Shown one piece after another: positions 23,601 to 30,924 of a stretch of DNA of 31,669 nucleotides. Under the pieces are notes generated by a model. The model did not search any database. It worked only from the letters and a program-made list of their open reading frames with translations, and had not been told where the DNA came from. The position numbers were made by a program, and so were the translations under genes. Each line of letters starts with the position of its first letter. Positions within the stretch are counted from its first letter, which is position 1. Source of the DNA: a virus; the IMG/VR virus record IMGVR_UViG_3300023180_000241, positions 1 through 31,669 of that record; one strand, 5' to 3'.

Positions 23601-24254
23601 AGGCGTTACCCTGCCTTCAGGGTCCTTGCTCTCGGCAACCTCATATTGTCTTTGCAAATTGTCGCCAAGGAACTGTAGGGCGAGCGTGCCAACACCCGCC
23701 AAGGTTCCTAAAGCAACCTTCGCATATGGGTTGGGTATTGCTGCACCAGCCCTAGCGAGCATGGGAACAGCCCTGCCAATCATAGATGCTGCTCTTACGC
23801 CGAGTGAAGTTTGTGCCGCAGATGAAGCAGCTAATGAGGGAAGCGTGTACGGTATTGTCTGGCCTATGGCCTGAGCGCCAAACCTATAAGCCTCTGGTAA
23901 CGCTCCAGATATCCCTTCTTTCTCATAGGCTTCTACAACATCTTCTCTGGTTGTCGGTAACGGCTGAAGCTTTCTCTGCTCTTCCTGAGTGGCTCTATAT
24001 ATTTCCCCGGCTTCATCTAGACTTTCTTGAGATCCGAACACGTCCCCGAAGATCATACTCGGAAGAGCAGATATAGATCCCTTCAGGGATTCAACGCCAG
24101 AAAGGAAGGCATTATCCAGCCCGCCAGTCAGCCCGGTGCTTCGCCTTCTAAGTTCTTTCTCTACATCATAAAAGGAAGTACCCTTTTTAAATTCAACGAT
24201 CTCACCGTTGATGGGGACTTTAAAATCTCTGTCGAGAAAACCTTCTTTAGCCAT
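14658..24254 (-). CDS. Giant polyvalent protein (3198 aa): zincin motif, three-copy repeat, ART-PolyVal, LPD38-like
   Basis: By far the largest gene. From the N-terminus: an Ala/Gly-rich hydrophobic region (about 100-340) that may touch membranes; coiled charged segments; a zinc-peptidase motif MDHEIVHAMRDLD (HEIVH at 995-999) with a downstream EEAVAEMY; three tandem copies of one domain (about 1165-1310, 1363-1530, 1556-1695); an ART-PolyVal-like domain with AYHGSSEDFDEFSLD and GWGLYFTD (about 1945-2265); and a C-terminal region with SPFFAKPASWLRES and LNFTRKGNNAFLNT, as in LPD38 (about 2620-2880). Position after virion genes and before lysis genes suggests an ejected internal virion protein, playing the part of T7 gp16 or the N4 virion polymerase, though no polymerase motif is seen. 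It overlaps the endolysin start. Confidence 0.85.
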   Translation of the reverse strand: MAKEGFLDRDFKVPINGEIVEFKKGTSFYDVEKELRRRSTGLTGGLDNAFLSGVESLKGSISALPSMIFGDVFGSQESLDEAGEIYRATQEEQRKLQPLPTTREDVVEAYEKEGISGALPEAYRFGAQAIGQTIPYTLPSLAASSAAQTSLGVRAASMIGRAVPMLARAGAAIPNPYAKVALGTLAGVGTLALQFLGDNLQRQYEVAESKDPEGRVTPDDITLYSAALAAGPQAAMDFITIALTSGLGRGVQIAAAKSVKDSLRLAGGTARAATFPSLKESAKEAFTESLLEFPTELAQTVLERAQAGESISFEDANFVSEMMDVVAGTAPVVGAFGSFGTARAYRSNKKAFDNWEKLSEKEKEIRNGYEKRREDTLQRRYEESVARYKDNLNQYESRVAAEEAALSGQRENIEREAQRAKDEFPVDASHVIDAARSRNIKTNDNAFKSFVYRSTGGRTSNLNETTQDERSAMRTILSGLTVQSYFDEEGDGVSLPSFTSEEFDSAVKGFKSGQKITSDAVRKRLNDRFFKKNQESPVQFADSEGSRIIANSIIEEMKRKGYAVEEKGSLKARKPKYTEAQYEALIEEAQDSGSINRGDYERVTGRFNEEDFNSFVSDATVRGDLSKTRTEEMKSAGEYAPVSFRSKMDESSEDADIRPLLNKNGSPVIKAGAVDKKRILSRSTAGNVVTEVMDSQNGFFVVDEDGTVVGGSVNKKDAEKEAKFLNQNRALYRVFDKTTGNPLVGKYSDVKAAVERSKTGSAGLPGYMRGTARLADYRGQKIEPYKGKFSVIDGEGFAVRQFVSPYDYFKNRATGEVSRSENPSSNKRVNVTEITFAPTRDIAEALKDEYSKSFEPGESNWEANSERAKERKKQSLQRRFLRDIDSAVSTAVLPAEPERLTPVSKRAKVLKSIPEGSVKKGEEILSIIDSKLKEANLSKEVIASVREKIGSSGINEGAYSPNDDGFRRIAISLEAVSKAKTNEEMRVLIASIMDHEIVHAMRDLDLFTIQEWNVLSNSTYRVRNRDGQTFFDWASQTYQGMGDAEYILEEAVAEMYRQYYSVPEVRRQIAGKPRTLIERIAMFLEKMFNALSGAGFVNAADVISGMKKIQARDRGEVRTIQGQRNKLMPALPIEIPEEDTTQEDVDARFSVDVDERLARFMGRVDPYEYEVSDSNPNEFIANFVSESGSRFEFFASNDGGSIRWTAEFRDLDDRDKKSLLGYGDTGKEGIGALRVFKTVHNLLREFVESKNPEQLSISASRLNRKGEKSTSRASIYRRMMKDVGKDFGYAVEETVRDKESFFLAKKGEYSYTVQDESGVGSGERMSVAPSPFSVSPDQVNLSEEVEIDDISDERLSSILDKSKRFEYSITEREIGGKDGSSLRATILIPVGESFEYDEDKNIKRNSVLARINYDAFGYDGEYYVAFEDALASPGLQFDRTGKLGSRKARRLFATVFDLTEEVIKNKDFKSLYFDAASDLREEPDGTFRLVKTRQRLYGAGINNLAKKYGYRLIEERTEGGSEFILEKTEDGEYEFILRENEEEFEERYASLVDRAVPYPYEMRPSWDGGLLATFATENNVTITLNASTYGDSGDYDVVFKDDEMGYGVTGLHGLGSIRIFKTIFDIMEEIILLKNPRRIFFSAATTTREENSKQKRSRIKIYRRGSKQLGEKFGYEVTEEAERLDSLFTMQKGNYKYTLIDRSMPEYTLIERSMPEYEIRQSDDVENNRSSGDYYVWERFEIPGELSVEIGSLGQKLEEKIDKVLEMIGSDLSILPSYLKPFSRSSLDLSANRRYGDSYRQLREGENELRFERRLVEAKTGLAMDSEAFVTARRAAVDMGADYLSQEQQMEYVFDELDALRDRALNYKIALDKAVDYLMDADTATTEMWENEIRQSDESERFSVSPYTQLNQPSPNAQRSIPRVNEYSRMDFTNRAVRDFNDERLAKAYHGSSEDFDEFSLDFIGTGEGAQAFGWGLYFTDLLSIGRFYANSLSKITYKGEEFGFHPLDEQFTTFNIANKAVEISKIKIYDNIDFTDAQRSEVRKSIENEIARASLSDLRKQVNTDLNILNTDDWYSNRFFEIATSISDAVFRGIKNIGIFYESEKVKDNAARLVSEEFVNAMNSISKDDFNIESQLYEVEIPEKEDLFDYNGSMRDQSPKVVEAFRKAFESENMSEEFNELYGEDGDALAVEFYDELSFLGQREQYASELLNKYGIKGHYYDAASLTPGYDPKAKNYVIYEDKAISIVKKLYAKKRPAFESDERLSIRSASIADGNTKPERLSASNKNRIVRTEPRVDRSIEQILNTLYAKPNVQESFFDKIKSIIFDDEKRKEYISRFRSAFLDKYDYIAKVNKKASLRKKDERELLASTNAHSLWLLADRSNSLTSAMINNGAVVLRGGIARIDPTKKSLTQALQPLFESNEYLYREWATWMVANRSTNIMRSGRLTPLSQEEVNRVNDYVNSSGNLQLFESVRRDYEEWNGSLVEFLKDTGVINEELARVFVKYADYIPFYRNLDLDGTGEEGVRPEIFKQILQDEGIDLTLGRVRRLKSLFPSLIDNKVPRRMKGGEQQLDDPLTGIMKNLSASITAGMKNLAAQQTMKDAVDAGIATEVFADENGYVDPAYYTVRVNGEERYFDVTDDKLVAAIEGFTRPNVSISPFFAKPASWLRESVARSPMFIFRNLFRDSVSSYVTSGVEMKPVIDTMNKFIGDLSGDRTQTYSVLENAGIVGGYDYVFEPKKFEENFRKKMRKQGMTMKKGSVDSVTPIFSRIWDSLGEASQVSDAATRQVVYEDTLQRLLNKGVGRAEAEAEAIFQAMEVLNFTRKGNNAFLNTILPTLPFFNARMQGLDVIYRSLTGEYSANRLGKEEAQASFLRRGLFLAAMTVLYTSLSIDDEEYKGATDAERDDNWLITLPGQTTLKIPIPFEVGLIFKVIPEHITRAILQDESLREAGNSVTRGIVNSLELPLTGPQAVAPIFEVLVNKSWFTGKPIVPEYMQDRPKELQAKYYTSEFAKQLSYLSPVPLSPLSVEHVLEGYAGTMGSYMLGLLDSVTSLVSGKPIMMNWRQDEIPIVGAIFQSANASEGQTQRWNDFFFSVRGIVSGLRDLEKEDPERAMEMREKYADVLSIKSSLESIQTDLNELRSMKTRVFLDKNMDDSRKRDIIDGIDNRIKQILSNTQEFTKMMPGPIPFFRGIN
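19111..19170. repeat. 30-bp tandem duplication inside the giant gene
   Basis: Two copies of a 30-base unit beginning GGCATAGACC, 19111-19140 and 19141-19170, with a few mismatches (T/G in the middle, last bases). It encodes a repeated TLIxRSMPEY decapeptide just after the third domain copy. In-frame, so the protein is not broken; probably a recent slippage or linker duplication. Confidence 0.8.
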
Positions 24255-24255
24255 T

Positions 24256-25719
24256 CTATCTGATCGCCTCTAGCAAATCGTTAAGACTATCCGAACTCGC
24301 GCCAATCTCTGCCATTAAACCTTCTAGTCCATACTTTTCGTACACAGACATAAGCCTGAGTCTTTCTTGAACTTGAAGGTCTAAGCCTATTCCTGAATTA
24401 AAAAGATAGTCGTCTATCAGTTTAATAATCTGGGCATTTGCCCTGTTGTAGCCACGAGATTTTTGGTAATCTGCCTGAGCCTTAAGCAAATCTATTGCAT
24501 AAGGCTGTCTCTCTTGCTGCATAGCCAGTTGGGCTTGCCTTATGTCCATTCCTTCAAGCTCCAACGCATCACTCTGCCTCTGTCTCGCTATTTCTCTATC
24601 GCGGTCCTGCATTGCTGTGACATAATCCATACCAGCAATTCCAGCTTTTCCTAAGTCTTGACCGAGATTCCCCTTCCCGGCAGCAAGCTCAAGTCCAGCC
24701 CTAGTCATGAACTGAAACAGGGGATTGAACTCGCCCGACTTAAACCTATCTGCGATCGTCGGGTCAGCCTTGTCCGTAGCCTCGCCACTGAACGTCTCGT
24801 CTGTGCTTATTGCTGTCTCTTCTTCAGGGACGTATCCCATTTCACTGTCGGTCAGGGCGAAATATTCACGCGGTTTAATCGGTTCATTATCTCCATAGAT
24901 AGAACTTCTTAACGCCTGAATTCCGCCGCCTAGTGCAGTAGCCCCATATATCCCCCTGATACGGTTTGCTTCTCTCCCAATCAGACCAGCCCTCTCTGCC
25001 TGCCATCTCGGAGGAAAATAGGTATCCGGCAGGTCGATTGCTTTATCAATATTCCTAGTTGCCCTGCTCGTTGGGAACATAGATCTGATTTTGCTCATCC
25101 CTCTTGACCCAAGCCTCTTAGCTGCGGCAATAAGGCCACGCCTTGCTACTAAGGGTCCAGCCGCTAAGCCTCCCGTTGCAACGAGCGCCAACCCCTCAAG
25201 GCCCAATAATGCAGCTTCTCCGGGGTTCTCCTTGACCCAGTTTGCAGCAGTCTCTAGTATACCTAAGTCTTCTTCTGATATATCTTCATTGGTCGATCCG
25301 CCGGGGGCGAATCCGCGAACGGAACCCCCCGATGCAAACATCGGATATTGCATAGGATCTTGCTGCATATCTGGAGCCATCGAGGCAATTCCACCCTGAG
25401 GGTAAGGAACACCCTGTCCAGCGGTTGGCATCATCCCTTGCTGCGGCATCGCCTGTTGCTGTGGCATCATCTGTTGAGCCATAGCAAGATACTGATCTAT
25501 CATCGGAGGCTGGCCTGACTCCCCCTCGGCTTTCTCGCCAGCAAATTCAGCAAGCTGCTGATTCCTTCTGCCGATTTCATCCATAGCAAATACCTGAGCA
25601 ACAGGGCCAGAAGCTCCCTGTGCCACCTGAGAAACTTCATCCATAGACATATTTTTAAGCATGTCCTGAAGCTTCAGGTAATCTATTGTGCTTGACTTCG
25701 TTTGCTTGGGGAGTGCCAT
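24256..25719 (-). CDS. Probable internal virion protein, 487 aa
   Basis: ATG 25719 has AAGAAGG 7 bases upstream; the stop is one base before the giant gene's ATG. Residues about 60-125 are Met/Gln/Pro-rich low complexity, and MFASGGSVRGFAPGGS is a glycine-rich motif seen in virion proteins of marine podoviruses. A short hydrophobic stretch (AALLGLEGLALVATGGLAAG) is followed by a basic segment, and the C-terminal 150 residues are helical and Gln-rich. The gene order matches T7-like gp14/gp15/gp16 modules, where such proteins are packed in the capsid and ejected with DNA. No catalytic motif. Confidence 0.6.
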   Translation of the reverse strand: MALPKQTKSSTIDYLKLQDMLKNMSMDEVSQVAQGASGPVAQVFAMDEIGRRNQQLAEFAGEKAEGESGQPPMIDQYLAMAQQMMPQQQAMPQQGMMPTAGQGVPYPQGGIASMAPDMQQDPMQYPMFASGGSVRGFAPGGSTNEDISEEDLGILETAANWVKENPGEAALLGLEGLALVATGGLAAGPLVARRGLIAAAKRLGSRGMSKIRSMFPTSRATRNIDKAIDLPDTYFPPRWQAERAGLIGREANRIRGIYGATALGGGIQALRSSIYGDNEPIKPREYFALTDSEMGYVPEEETAISTDETFSGEATDKADPTIADRFKSGEFNPLFQFMTRAGLELAAGKGNLGQDLGKAGIAGMDYVTAMQDRDREIARQRQSDALELEGMDIRQAQLAMQQERQPYAIDLLKAQADYQKSRGYNRANAQIIKLIDDYLFNSGIGLDLQVQERLRLMSVYEKYGLEGLMAEIGASSDSLNDLLEAIR

Positions 25720-25722
25720 TTT

Positions 25723-26652
25723 TTAACCTTCTTTCGATCCGAAATAAGAACCTGCTGCGCCTAAACCGGCTATCCCAAGCCCGGCGACAGTCTGGCCGAG
25801 GCCGGGTCCGCCACCACCAGACTTTGTAGTCTGATTCATTGCGCTTGCGTAGGGAGTGCCAGCCAATAAGGCAGCAAAGTAATTTAGCTGATTTCTTTTA
25901 TAGTCTCTTCGATCAAGAAAATCCTGATACGCTTGATCCCTAATAGCTTGCTCCATCTCTCGCCCTCTGACCCCAGCCTGTTGTAATGCGTTGATTCTTT
26001 CAAACGCTTGGGTTTGCTGAGTTCTGGCTAGGTTTTCAAGCTGAGTTCCAGCATCTAGCCCGAGCCTTGCGCCAGCCTGCCTCGCAGCAACGTCGGACTG
26101 AAAGGCTTGTTGCGCTTGGTCGAAAGCCTTGAATCTTGTATCAGCTTCAAACTCTCTCATAGCTCTGAAGGCTTCATCCGAGATTGCGGCGGATTCTCTT
26201 GCTCCAGCTAGGGAACCCCTTCCACCTACCACTCCAGACTTGATGGCGGCGTCCGACGTTCTTCTTCTCCCATCCCCGAGGGCCTGCTGGTAGTCCCTCA
26301 TCATGCGACTTCTTCCGAGATCTAATACATTCTCCAGATACGGGTTCATGTACTGATCTGCCATGCCCGGAAATGTGGGTGTGTTAAAACCTATATTGGA
26401 TGCTTGAGTGGCTATGCCTCTCGCTTGGGCAAGTTCCGGCCTAGCGCCCTGATCGTAAATAGACTGAACACCACTAAAAGCCTCTCGCTCCATCGGGTTA
26501 AATAGAGCGATCCGCCTTCCGGGGAACTCCTTATAGGGTTCTCTGGCTAAAGCCTTTCCAGACCTTGCAATTCCTTCCCAATAAGGCTTAGACCAATCGG
26601 GTAGATCTTGAATAACTCTTTGAGTGGAGCTTCCGCCTCCGCTAGAACCCAT
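25723..26652 (-). CDS. Probable virion/DNA-ejection protein, 309 aa
   Basis: Start ATG 26652 with GGGAGAAG upstream, inside the end of the previous gene; a TTG at 26676 is in frame but unsupported. A Ser/Gly-rich tip is followed by MNPYLENVLDLGRSRMMR, a long Ala/Gln/Arg helical region with SGVVGGRGSLAGARESAA, and the segment YQDFLDRRDYKRNQLNYF. The tail is Gly-rich (SGGGGPGLGQTVAGLGIAG). This set of segments recurs in uncharacterised virion proteins of marine podoviruses, which are usually placed with tail or ejection proteins. Spaced 3 bases before the 487-residue gene. Confidence 0.65.
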   Translation of the reverse strand: MGSSGGGSSTQRVIQDLPDWSKPYWEGIARSGKALAREPYKEFPGRRIALFNPMEREAFSGVQSIYDQGARPELAQARGIATQASNIGFNTPTFPGMADQYMNPYLENVLDLGRSRMMRDYQQALGDGRRRTSDAAIKSGVVGGRGSLAGARESAAISDEAFRAMREFEADTRFKAFDQAQQAFQSDVAARQAGARLGLDAGTQLENLARTQQTQAFERINALQQAGVRGREMEQAIRDQAYQDFLDRRDYKRNQLNYFAALLAGTPYASAMNQTTKSGGGGPGLGQTVAGLGIAGLGAAGSYFGSKEG

Positions 26653-29194
26653 AATCTTCTCCCATCGCGCTCGCAAAGATTCCGTCGTTTATCGGCGCGG
26701 GCTGCTCAGTAGAACCAGTCTTCGACATTCTTACCTCATCTAAAAATCCGTACAGCTTTTGCGCTCCATTCTGATTGTTTCCATCTCCCAGATGAGATAC
26801 AACATCTGCGGGTATGACAAACTCGCCGCTGGAAAGCGCCGCCGGATTTGATCCGTCCACGGTGGCGGGAATAGTGTCGTCCATACCACCAGCAATACCA
26901 CCAATGTACCCGCCTTGGGCAAGGTTCAGGGCAGTGTCTAAGTAGTCGGGTAGCGGCGGATTACCAAATTCATCAATGTAAGAACTGGCTATCGACAATC
27001 CGCCAAAGTCATTACCTTCAAGCCTTGAATTGTACTCATCGTCGATTCTTGAGAATATCGGATGAGCTAATCCGGCAGTCATTAATGCAAACCTCGAAAG
27101 GTTATACATTGTGTCAAACTCTTCCGATGTGTAATTGCTAAGTTCTGTATCGAACTCAGTCTTCATCTTCTCAAATATTCCATCCCAACCCTCGTCTTCG
27201 TTTCCGAATACGAAACTCTGGACATCGAATATGTCGGGTGAATCACTTCCAGATCCAATATCTTCTTTCTCTTGGAATGCGACAGATCTAAGACTTTTTC
27301 CAGTCTGTGAAAGATAATCATTTATTTCTTGAAGCATGAAAGACTGAACATCTACGTCATCGTAAAACTGCCTGAATCCGGGGGCTCTAGTAAAAACTCT
27401 TTCGCTTTGCTGATTGTTATTTTCTTCGTATCCAGTCAAGTCAAAGAATATATTATTGACATGTTCATTTAAGAAGTTTTCTCCAGATGCGTCAAACAAT
27501 CCTGCACTTTCATATTCCAAATCAGACTTAGGAACAACCGAGACATAGTAATCAGTAATTTGGTCGTACACGGTCCTATATCCTGTGGCACCTCTTACTG
27601 TTCTAGGCTCGCCTCTCCTTGTCACGGCAACCCTCTCATCTGCCGGTGCCAAATTAAACTCCGACTCAGATACAGGCTTAAATTTGTTCATATCAAAAAC
27701 AGGCGTTCTGGAAAATCCAGTCGTAAGTTCATCCATTAAATCACTTGTGGATAATCCGTAGTCGCCATCCGAGAAATACATACTAAGTACATTCTCTGGA
27801 CTTCTACTGTAATCTTCCCCAAGATCGTAAACCCCTTGACTGTTTACCGGAGGGATAAGAGATTCATCAATAGTCCTTCCGAACTCAGCACCTTGTTGCG
27901 CTCCCAAATTAACGCCAGACATATCTCCTGAGAAAAAATCAGGATATTCATTTAGCGGTTTAATTTCAGAAACTCTTTGAGTATTCGGATCGGTGGTGAC
28001 AATTACATCCATGCCATTGTTGTCTAAAGTAATTATTTGATTTTCATTCAAGGCAGGAGCAAATTGATTGATTGATTCGTCGAATACAAAGGGATATTCT
28101 TTATTTTCGTCCCACGAAGCGTACTGTATCTGCCTTCCTTGAGAATCTACTTCTCCGACATTAGATATACCCTGATCGTTTCCAGAGCCTACATCCTCTT
28201 GATTGTCTACATCCTCTTGATTGTCTACAACCTCTTGATTATCTACAATCTCTTGGTTATCTACAGCCTCCTGTTGGTTCAAAAGGCTGAGGAGTCCAGC
28301 AGGGTTGGATGCAAGGAAAGCAGCTTCTTCAGGGGTGTAGACACCGAGAGAGACTAGATCTCTCAATGTATCCATACCCATTTGTATTCTTTCAGATTCA
28401 GATCTAAACTCTGTCGGGATCTGCTGGGCTTGATAGAGTGAGGTTTGAAATCTATACCTGTCTCCAAACTCACCCATGAGAGATGCGCTTTCATTCACTT
28501 TATTACTAAGCGCAGCAAAATAGTTAGGATCGTTTATTTCCAGCGATCTTAGGAAATCTTCAGTGGATGAAAAACCCTGACTCGCAGCCTCTTGATTTAA
28601 AGATATTAAGAATAGCTCTGCATCCTGAATCACATTCATCAACTCAGGCTCAAGCAATTCTCCTTCATACCCAATAATGTCCCTAAACTCAGCGTCCATC
28701 CAGTCTGCTCTGAACGGATCCCTTTCGGTCGGTGCGTATATGGCTTCTATCCCGGATGGAACCTCTGGCTGCATAAATCTATAAGAAAGATCTGTCTCAC
28801 CTAAGTAGTCAAAGCTATAGGGGTCAAAATCAGAAGAAAGCTCTACAGGTACAGGAAGAACCCTTCCATCATAACTGTAGAATTGAGAACCCTCTGGTCT
28901 TTGATACTCAATAGGGCCTTGATATGCTTGAGGTTCTTGAGGTGCAGTTGGCGCAGCGTAGCTATAAGCGTCCGATAAGTACCCAAAAGCCCGACTAGGA
29001 TCAAAAGACTGAAAATTAGACACCATCTCTGAGGCATTCGCTTGTCCTAGAGCAGCGCCAGTATCTAAACTGTCCGTGTTTAACGGGGTTTCAAACATGC
29101 TTTGAGCATTTGCTTGACCAAGCGCAGCTCCAGTATCTAGGCTGTCCGGGTTGATCGTCTGTATTCCGGTCTGATTAGGATCTTCAATAGCCAT
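26642..29194 (-). CDS. Large structural protein with IPADVVSHLGDGN motif, 850 aa
   Basis: ATG 29194 has AGGAG 6 bases upstream. The N-terminus holds a duplicated DSLDTGAALGQANA. A hexapeptide repeat VDNQEx follows around residues 305-335. The middle is acidic, Asn/Ser/Gln-rich and without clear domain. The C-terminus has GGYIGGIAGGMDDTIPATVD, GEFVIPADVVSHLGDGNN and GAQKLYGFLDEVRMSK, a conserved module found near the end of virion proteins of many marine podoviruses. It is probably part of the internal core or tail, but no T7 gene number can be given. Overlaps the next gene by 11 bases. Confidence 0.7.
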   Translation of the reverse strand: MAIEDPNQTGIQTINPDSLDTGAALGQANAQSMFETPLNTDSLDTGAALGQANASEMVSNFQSFDPSRAFGYLSDAYSYAAPTAPQEPQAYQGPIEYQRPEGSQFYSYDGRVLPVPVELSSDFDPYSFDYLGETDLSYRFMQPEVPSGIEAIYAPTERDPFRADWMDAEFRDIIGYEGELLEPELMNVIQDAELFLISLNQEAASQGFSSTEDFLRSLEINDPNYFAALSNKVNESASLMGEFGDRYRFQTSLYQAQQIPTEFRSESERIQMGMDTLRDLVSLGVYTPEEAAFLASNPAGLLSLLNQQEAVDNQEIVDNQEVVDNQEDVDNQEDVGSGNDQGISNVGEVDSQGRQIQYASWDENKEYPFVFDESINQFAPALNENQIITLDNNGMDVIVTTDPNTQRVSEIKPLNEYPDFFSGDMSGVNLGAQQGAEFGRTIDESLIPPVNSQGVYDLGEDYSRSPENVLSMYFSDGDYGLSTSDLMDELTTGFSRTPVFDMNKFKPVSESEFNLAPADERVAVTRRGEPRTVRGATGYRTVYDQITDYYVSVVPKSDLEYESAGLFDASGENFLNEHVNNIFFDLTGYEENNNQQSERVFTRAPGFRQFYDDVDVQSFMLQEINDYLSQTGKSLRSVAFQEKEDIGSGSDSPDIFDVQSFVFGNEDEGWDGIFEKMKTEFDTELSNYTSEEFDTMYNLSRFALMTAGLAHPIFSRIDDEYNSRLEGNDFGGLSIASSYIDEFGNPPLPDYLDTALNLAQGGYIGGIAGGMDDTIPATVDGSNPAALSSGEFVIPADVVSHLGDGNNQNGAQKLYGFLDEVRMSKTGSTEQPAPINDGIFASAMGEDYGF
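28191..28280. repeat. Five tandem 18-bp repeats coding VDNQEx
   Basis: Units beginning ACATCCTCTT, at 28191, 28209, 28227, 28245 and 28263, with the first two identical and later ones increasingly diverged. They encode a hexapeptide repeat within the 850-residue structural gene. In-frame multiples of three, so copy number can vary without breaking the gene. Confidence 0.9.
29034..29147. repeat. Direct repeat at the 5' end of the 850-aa gene
   Basis: Two 42-base segments (29034-29075 and 29106-29147), 72 bases apart, encode DSLDTGAALGQANA twice. DNA identity is partial, with mostly third-position changes, so the peptide is under constraint. Confidence 0.85.
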
Positions 29195-29206
29195 CAAATG
29201 CTCCTG

Positions 29207-30505
29207 CTAAGCAATTCTTCCAGAGCCGGGGAGGGAGCTAACCCCGCCCTGCATTCTTCTTTTCATAATCCCATAAGGACTAACGGGATCTGAATTTCTT
29301 ATCGGCATCCCTTTGGGTGAAGCCGGAGTTGGCATACGGGGAGTGCTTCTCTGTTGATCTTCGGATTGAGACATCAAAGAGGACAAGCCAGATGCACCAG
29401 CTCTCGCAAGCCCAGCTTTCGATAGTCCGCTAGCTGCCTCCAGCCCAGCACCAGACATACCAGCGAGTTCAGTACCTGCGACGGTAGGGGCAGCACCCAT
29501 AGCAGCGGCTTCTGCGGCAGTTACTCCGCCACCGAAGCCCGGAGCTAGTACACCGGCACCCGGAGCTAGTGCAGAAGATCCACCCATCAAAGAAGCTGTG
29601 GTCTGAGCAGCCTGAACCGCTGGCGTTGCTCCTGCCGCAGATAAGAGAGGCACACCACCTCCTCCACCAGCAGCAGCTCCCGCGCCAGCTCCCGCTGCGC
29701 CTAGTCCTCCAGCTCCGAGAGTCCCAAGCATACCACCTATAGCTAGACCTTTAAGGGCTCCATCCTTACCTCCTGCCGCAGCACCTATCCCAGCTCCTGC
29801 ACCCGCGCCAGCTAATGCGCCCACTCCGAGTTGGGCTACAAGCGGGAGGGCAGCGAACCAAGCAAAAGCCTCTGGATTTCCCGTATCTGGATTCACTGTT
29901 ATCGGGCCGAGGAGAGATTGAAGTCCTCCAAGCTCCTGAGGATTTATGTGCATCAACATGGTGTCGCCATTCCGACCCATCGAAGCTATCTCTCTGGACT
30001 TATCAACCATGCCTCCCTGCGCGTAGCTATTTACTCCGCCGGACTCAAGCTCCATAGTGACTTGGTTGTACAGATCCATTGCAGGGTTGGACGATCCAAC
30101 CTGACCGCCCATCGCAAACCCGCCTTGCGGCTGATTGTCCATGGTTAACCCCTGCCACAGCTCGCCCATCCATCTATCGCCAGTCCCAGTATCCATATTG
30201 GGAGAGCCTTGCTGCTGGGGCTGACTGGCCGTCGCTGGTTGCTGGGGTCTAGGCATCCCAGTTACCGGACCAAGCGGGGATTGCTTTGGCATCTGGCTCA
30301 TTCTCTTCGCCGCATCTTTTCGGTTCTGGAACTGCTTCGGAGAAGGGTCGTCCTTGGAGGGGAAAACACTACCCATAGTCTTGTTTCTCATGCCAGCATT
30401 CGGCATGGGAGTCCCTGCTATGGGCGGCAACCCAACAGGCTTGTTCGCCTGCGTTGATTCCGAATCGGAGATAGGTTCAAACTGACCGAAAGTTTTACTC
30501 ATCAT
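29207..30505 (-). CDS. Structural protein with Gly/Ala-rich domain, 432 aa
   Basis: ATG 30505 with AGG 7 bases upstream. Pro/Gln/Met-rich N-terminal 150 residues, then SMGRNGDTMLMHINPQELGG and ITVNPDTGNPEAFAWF, a motif I know from structural proteins of marine podoviruses; next a Gly/Ala stretch (LGVGALAGAGAGAGIGAAAG) of nearly 150 residues that may be a hydrophobic, membrane-active or disordered domain, and a basic C-terminus. Position between the 136-residue virion protein and the 850-residue protein suggests an internal or tail-hub role. Family not established. Confidence 0.65.
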   Translation of the reverse strand: MMSKTFGQFEPISDSESTQANKPVGLPPIAGTPMPNAGMRNKTMGSVFPSKDDPSPKQFQNRKDAAKRMSQMPKQSPLGPVTGMPRPQQPATASQPQQQGSPNMDTGTGDRWMGELWQGLTMDNQPQGGFAMGGQVGSSNPAMDLYNQVTMELESGGVNSYAQGGMVDKSREIASMGRNGDTMLMHINPQELGGLQSLLGPITVNPDTGNPEAFAWFAALPLVAQLGVGALAGAGAGAGIGAAAGGKDGALKGLAIGGMLGTLGAGGLGAAGAGAGAAAGGGGGVPLLSAAGATPAVQAAQTTASLMGGSSALAPGAGVLAPGFGGGVTAAEAAAMGAAPTVAGTELAGMSGAGLEAASGLSKAGLARAGASGLSSLMSQSEDQQRSTPRMPTPASPKGMPIRNSDPVSPYGIMKRRMQGGVSSLPGSGRIA

Positions 30506-30513
30506 AATATTGC

Positions 30514-30924
30514 CTAGACTACTTCTGTTCCAAAAATACTTATAGATAAATCAGAGAATGAACTCGCGTTCTTATAGGACTCAGCGTATATCGCGTCACC
30601 AGAAACTAATCCTATTCCCAATGAAAGAACGTCAGTATCGCTTGCCGATAAATTTTTGTTATAAATTACATACTGCTTATTGTCGAAACCAGAACCACTT
30701 TTTACTACTCTTATTGTATACGGGTGGGTGGCGGCCGACGAGTCTACATGGCAAACAACTATTGAAGATATAACTGCTTGAGAGTAATCCCTTGAGTTAA
30801 ACCTCGCGGCGGAAGCAGCAGGTACTTGATAGATCAAACAATCAGCGGAGTCAGCAAGGGGCAATGACGCAGGGTCAGAAGAAAGAAGTATCGCCTGAGC
30901 AAGTATCTTGAATCCATCAGCCAT
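30514..30924 (-). CDS. Small beta-rich virion protein, 136 aa
   Basis: Reads as a compact beta-sandwich: FKILAQAILLS, CLIYQVPAASAARF, VISSIVVCHVDSSAATHPYT, IRVVKSG, then YNKNLSASDTDVLSLGIGL and SGDAIYAESYKNASS, ending ISIFGTEVV. This pattern is common in small structural proteins of tailed phages (capsid decoration, tail or baseplate-like proteins). The ATG overlaps the end of the 51-residue gene; AGG upstream is loosely spaced. It follows the tail gene at the right edge and so belongs to the tail or neck part of the late operon. Specific role unknown. Confidence 0.6.
   Translation of the reverse strand: MADGFKILAQAILLSSDPASLPLADSADCLIYQVPAASAARFNSRDYSQAVISSIVVCHVDSSAATHPYTIRVVKSGSGFDNKQYVIYNKNLSASDTDVLSLGIGLVSGDAIYAESYKNASSFSDLSISIFGTEVV

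Noticed and set aside
28191-28280. Possible CRISPR-like or iteron repeat array
   Set aside because: The units abut with no spacers, keep the reading frame and encode a hexapeptide repeat within a gene.
29830-30150. Plus-strand frames opposite the 432-residue structural gene
   Set aside because: Antisense shadows with no ribosome binding site; the minus-strand gene has known structural motifs.
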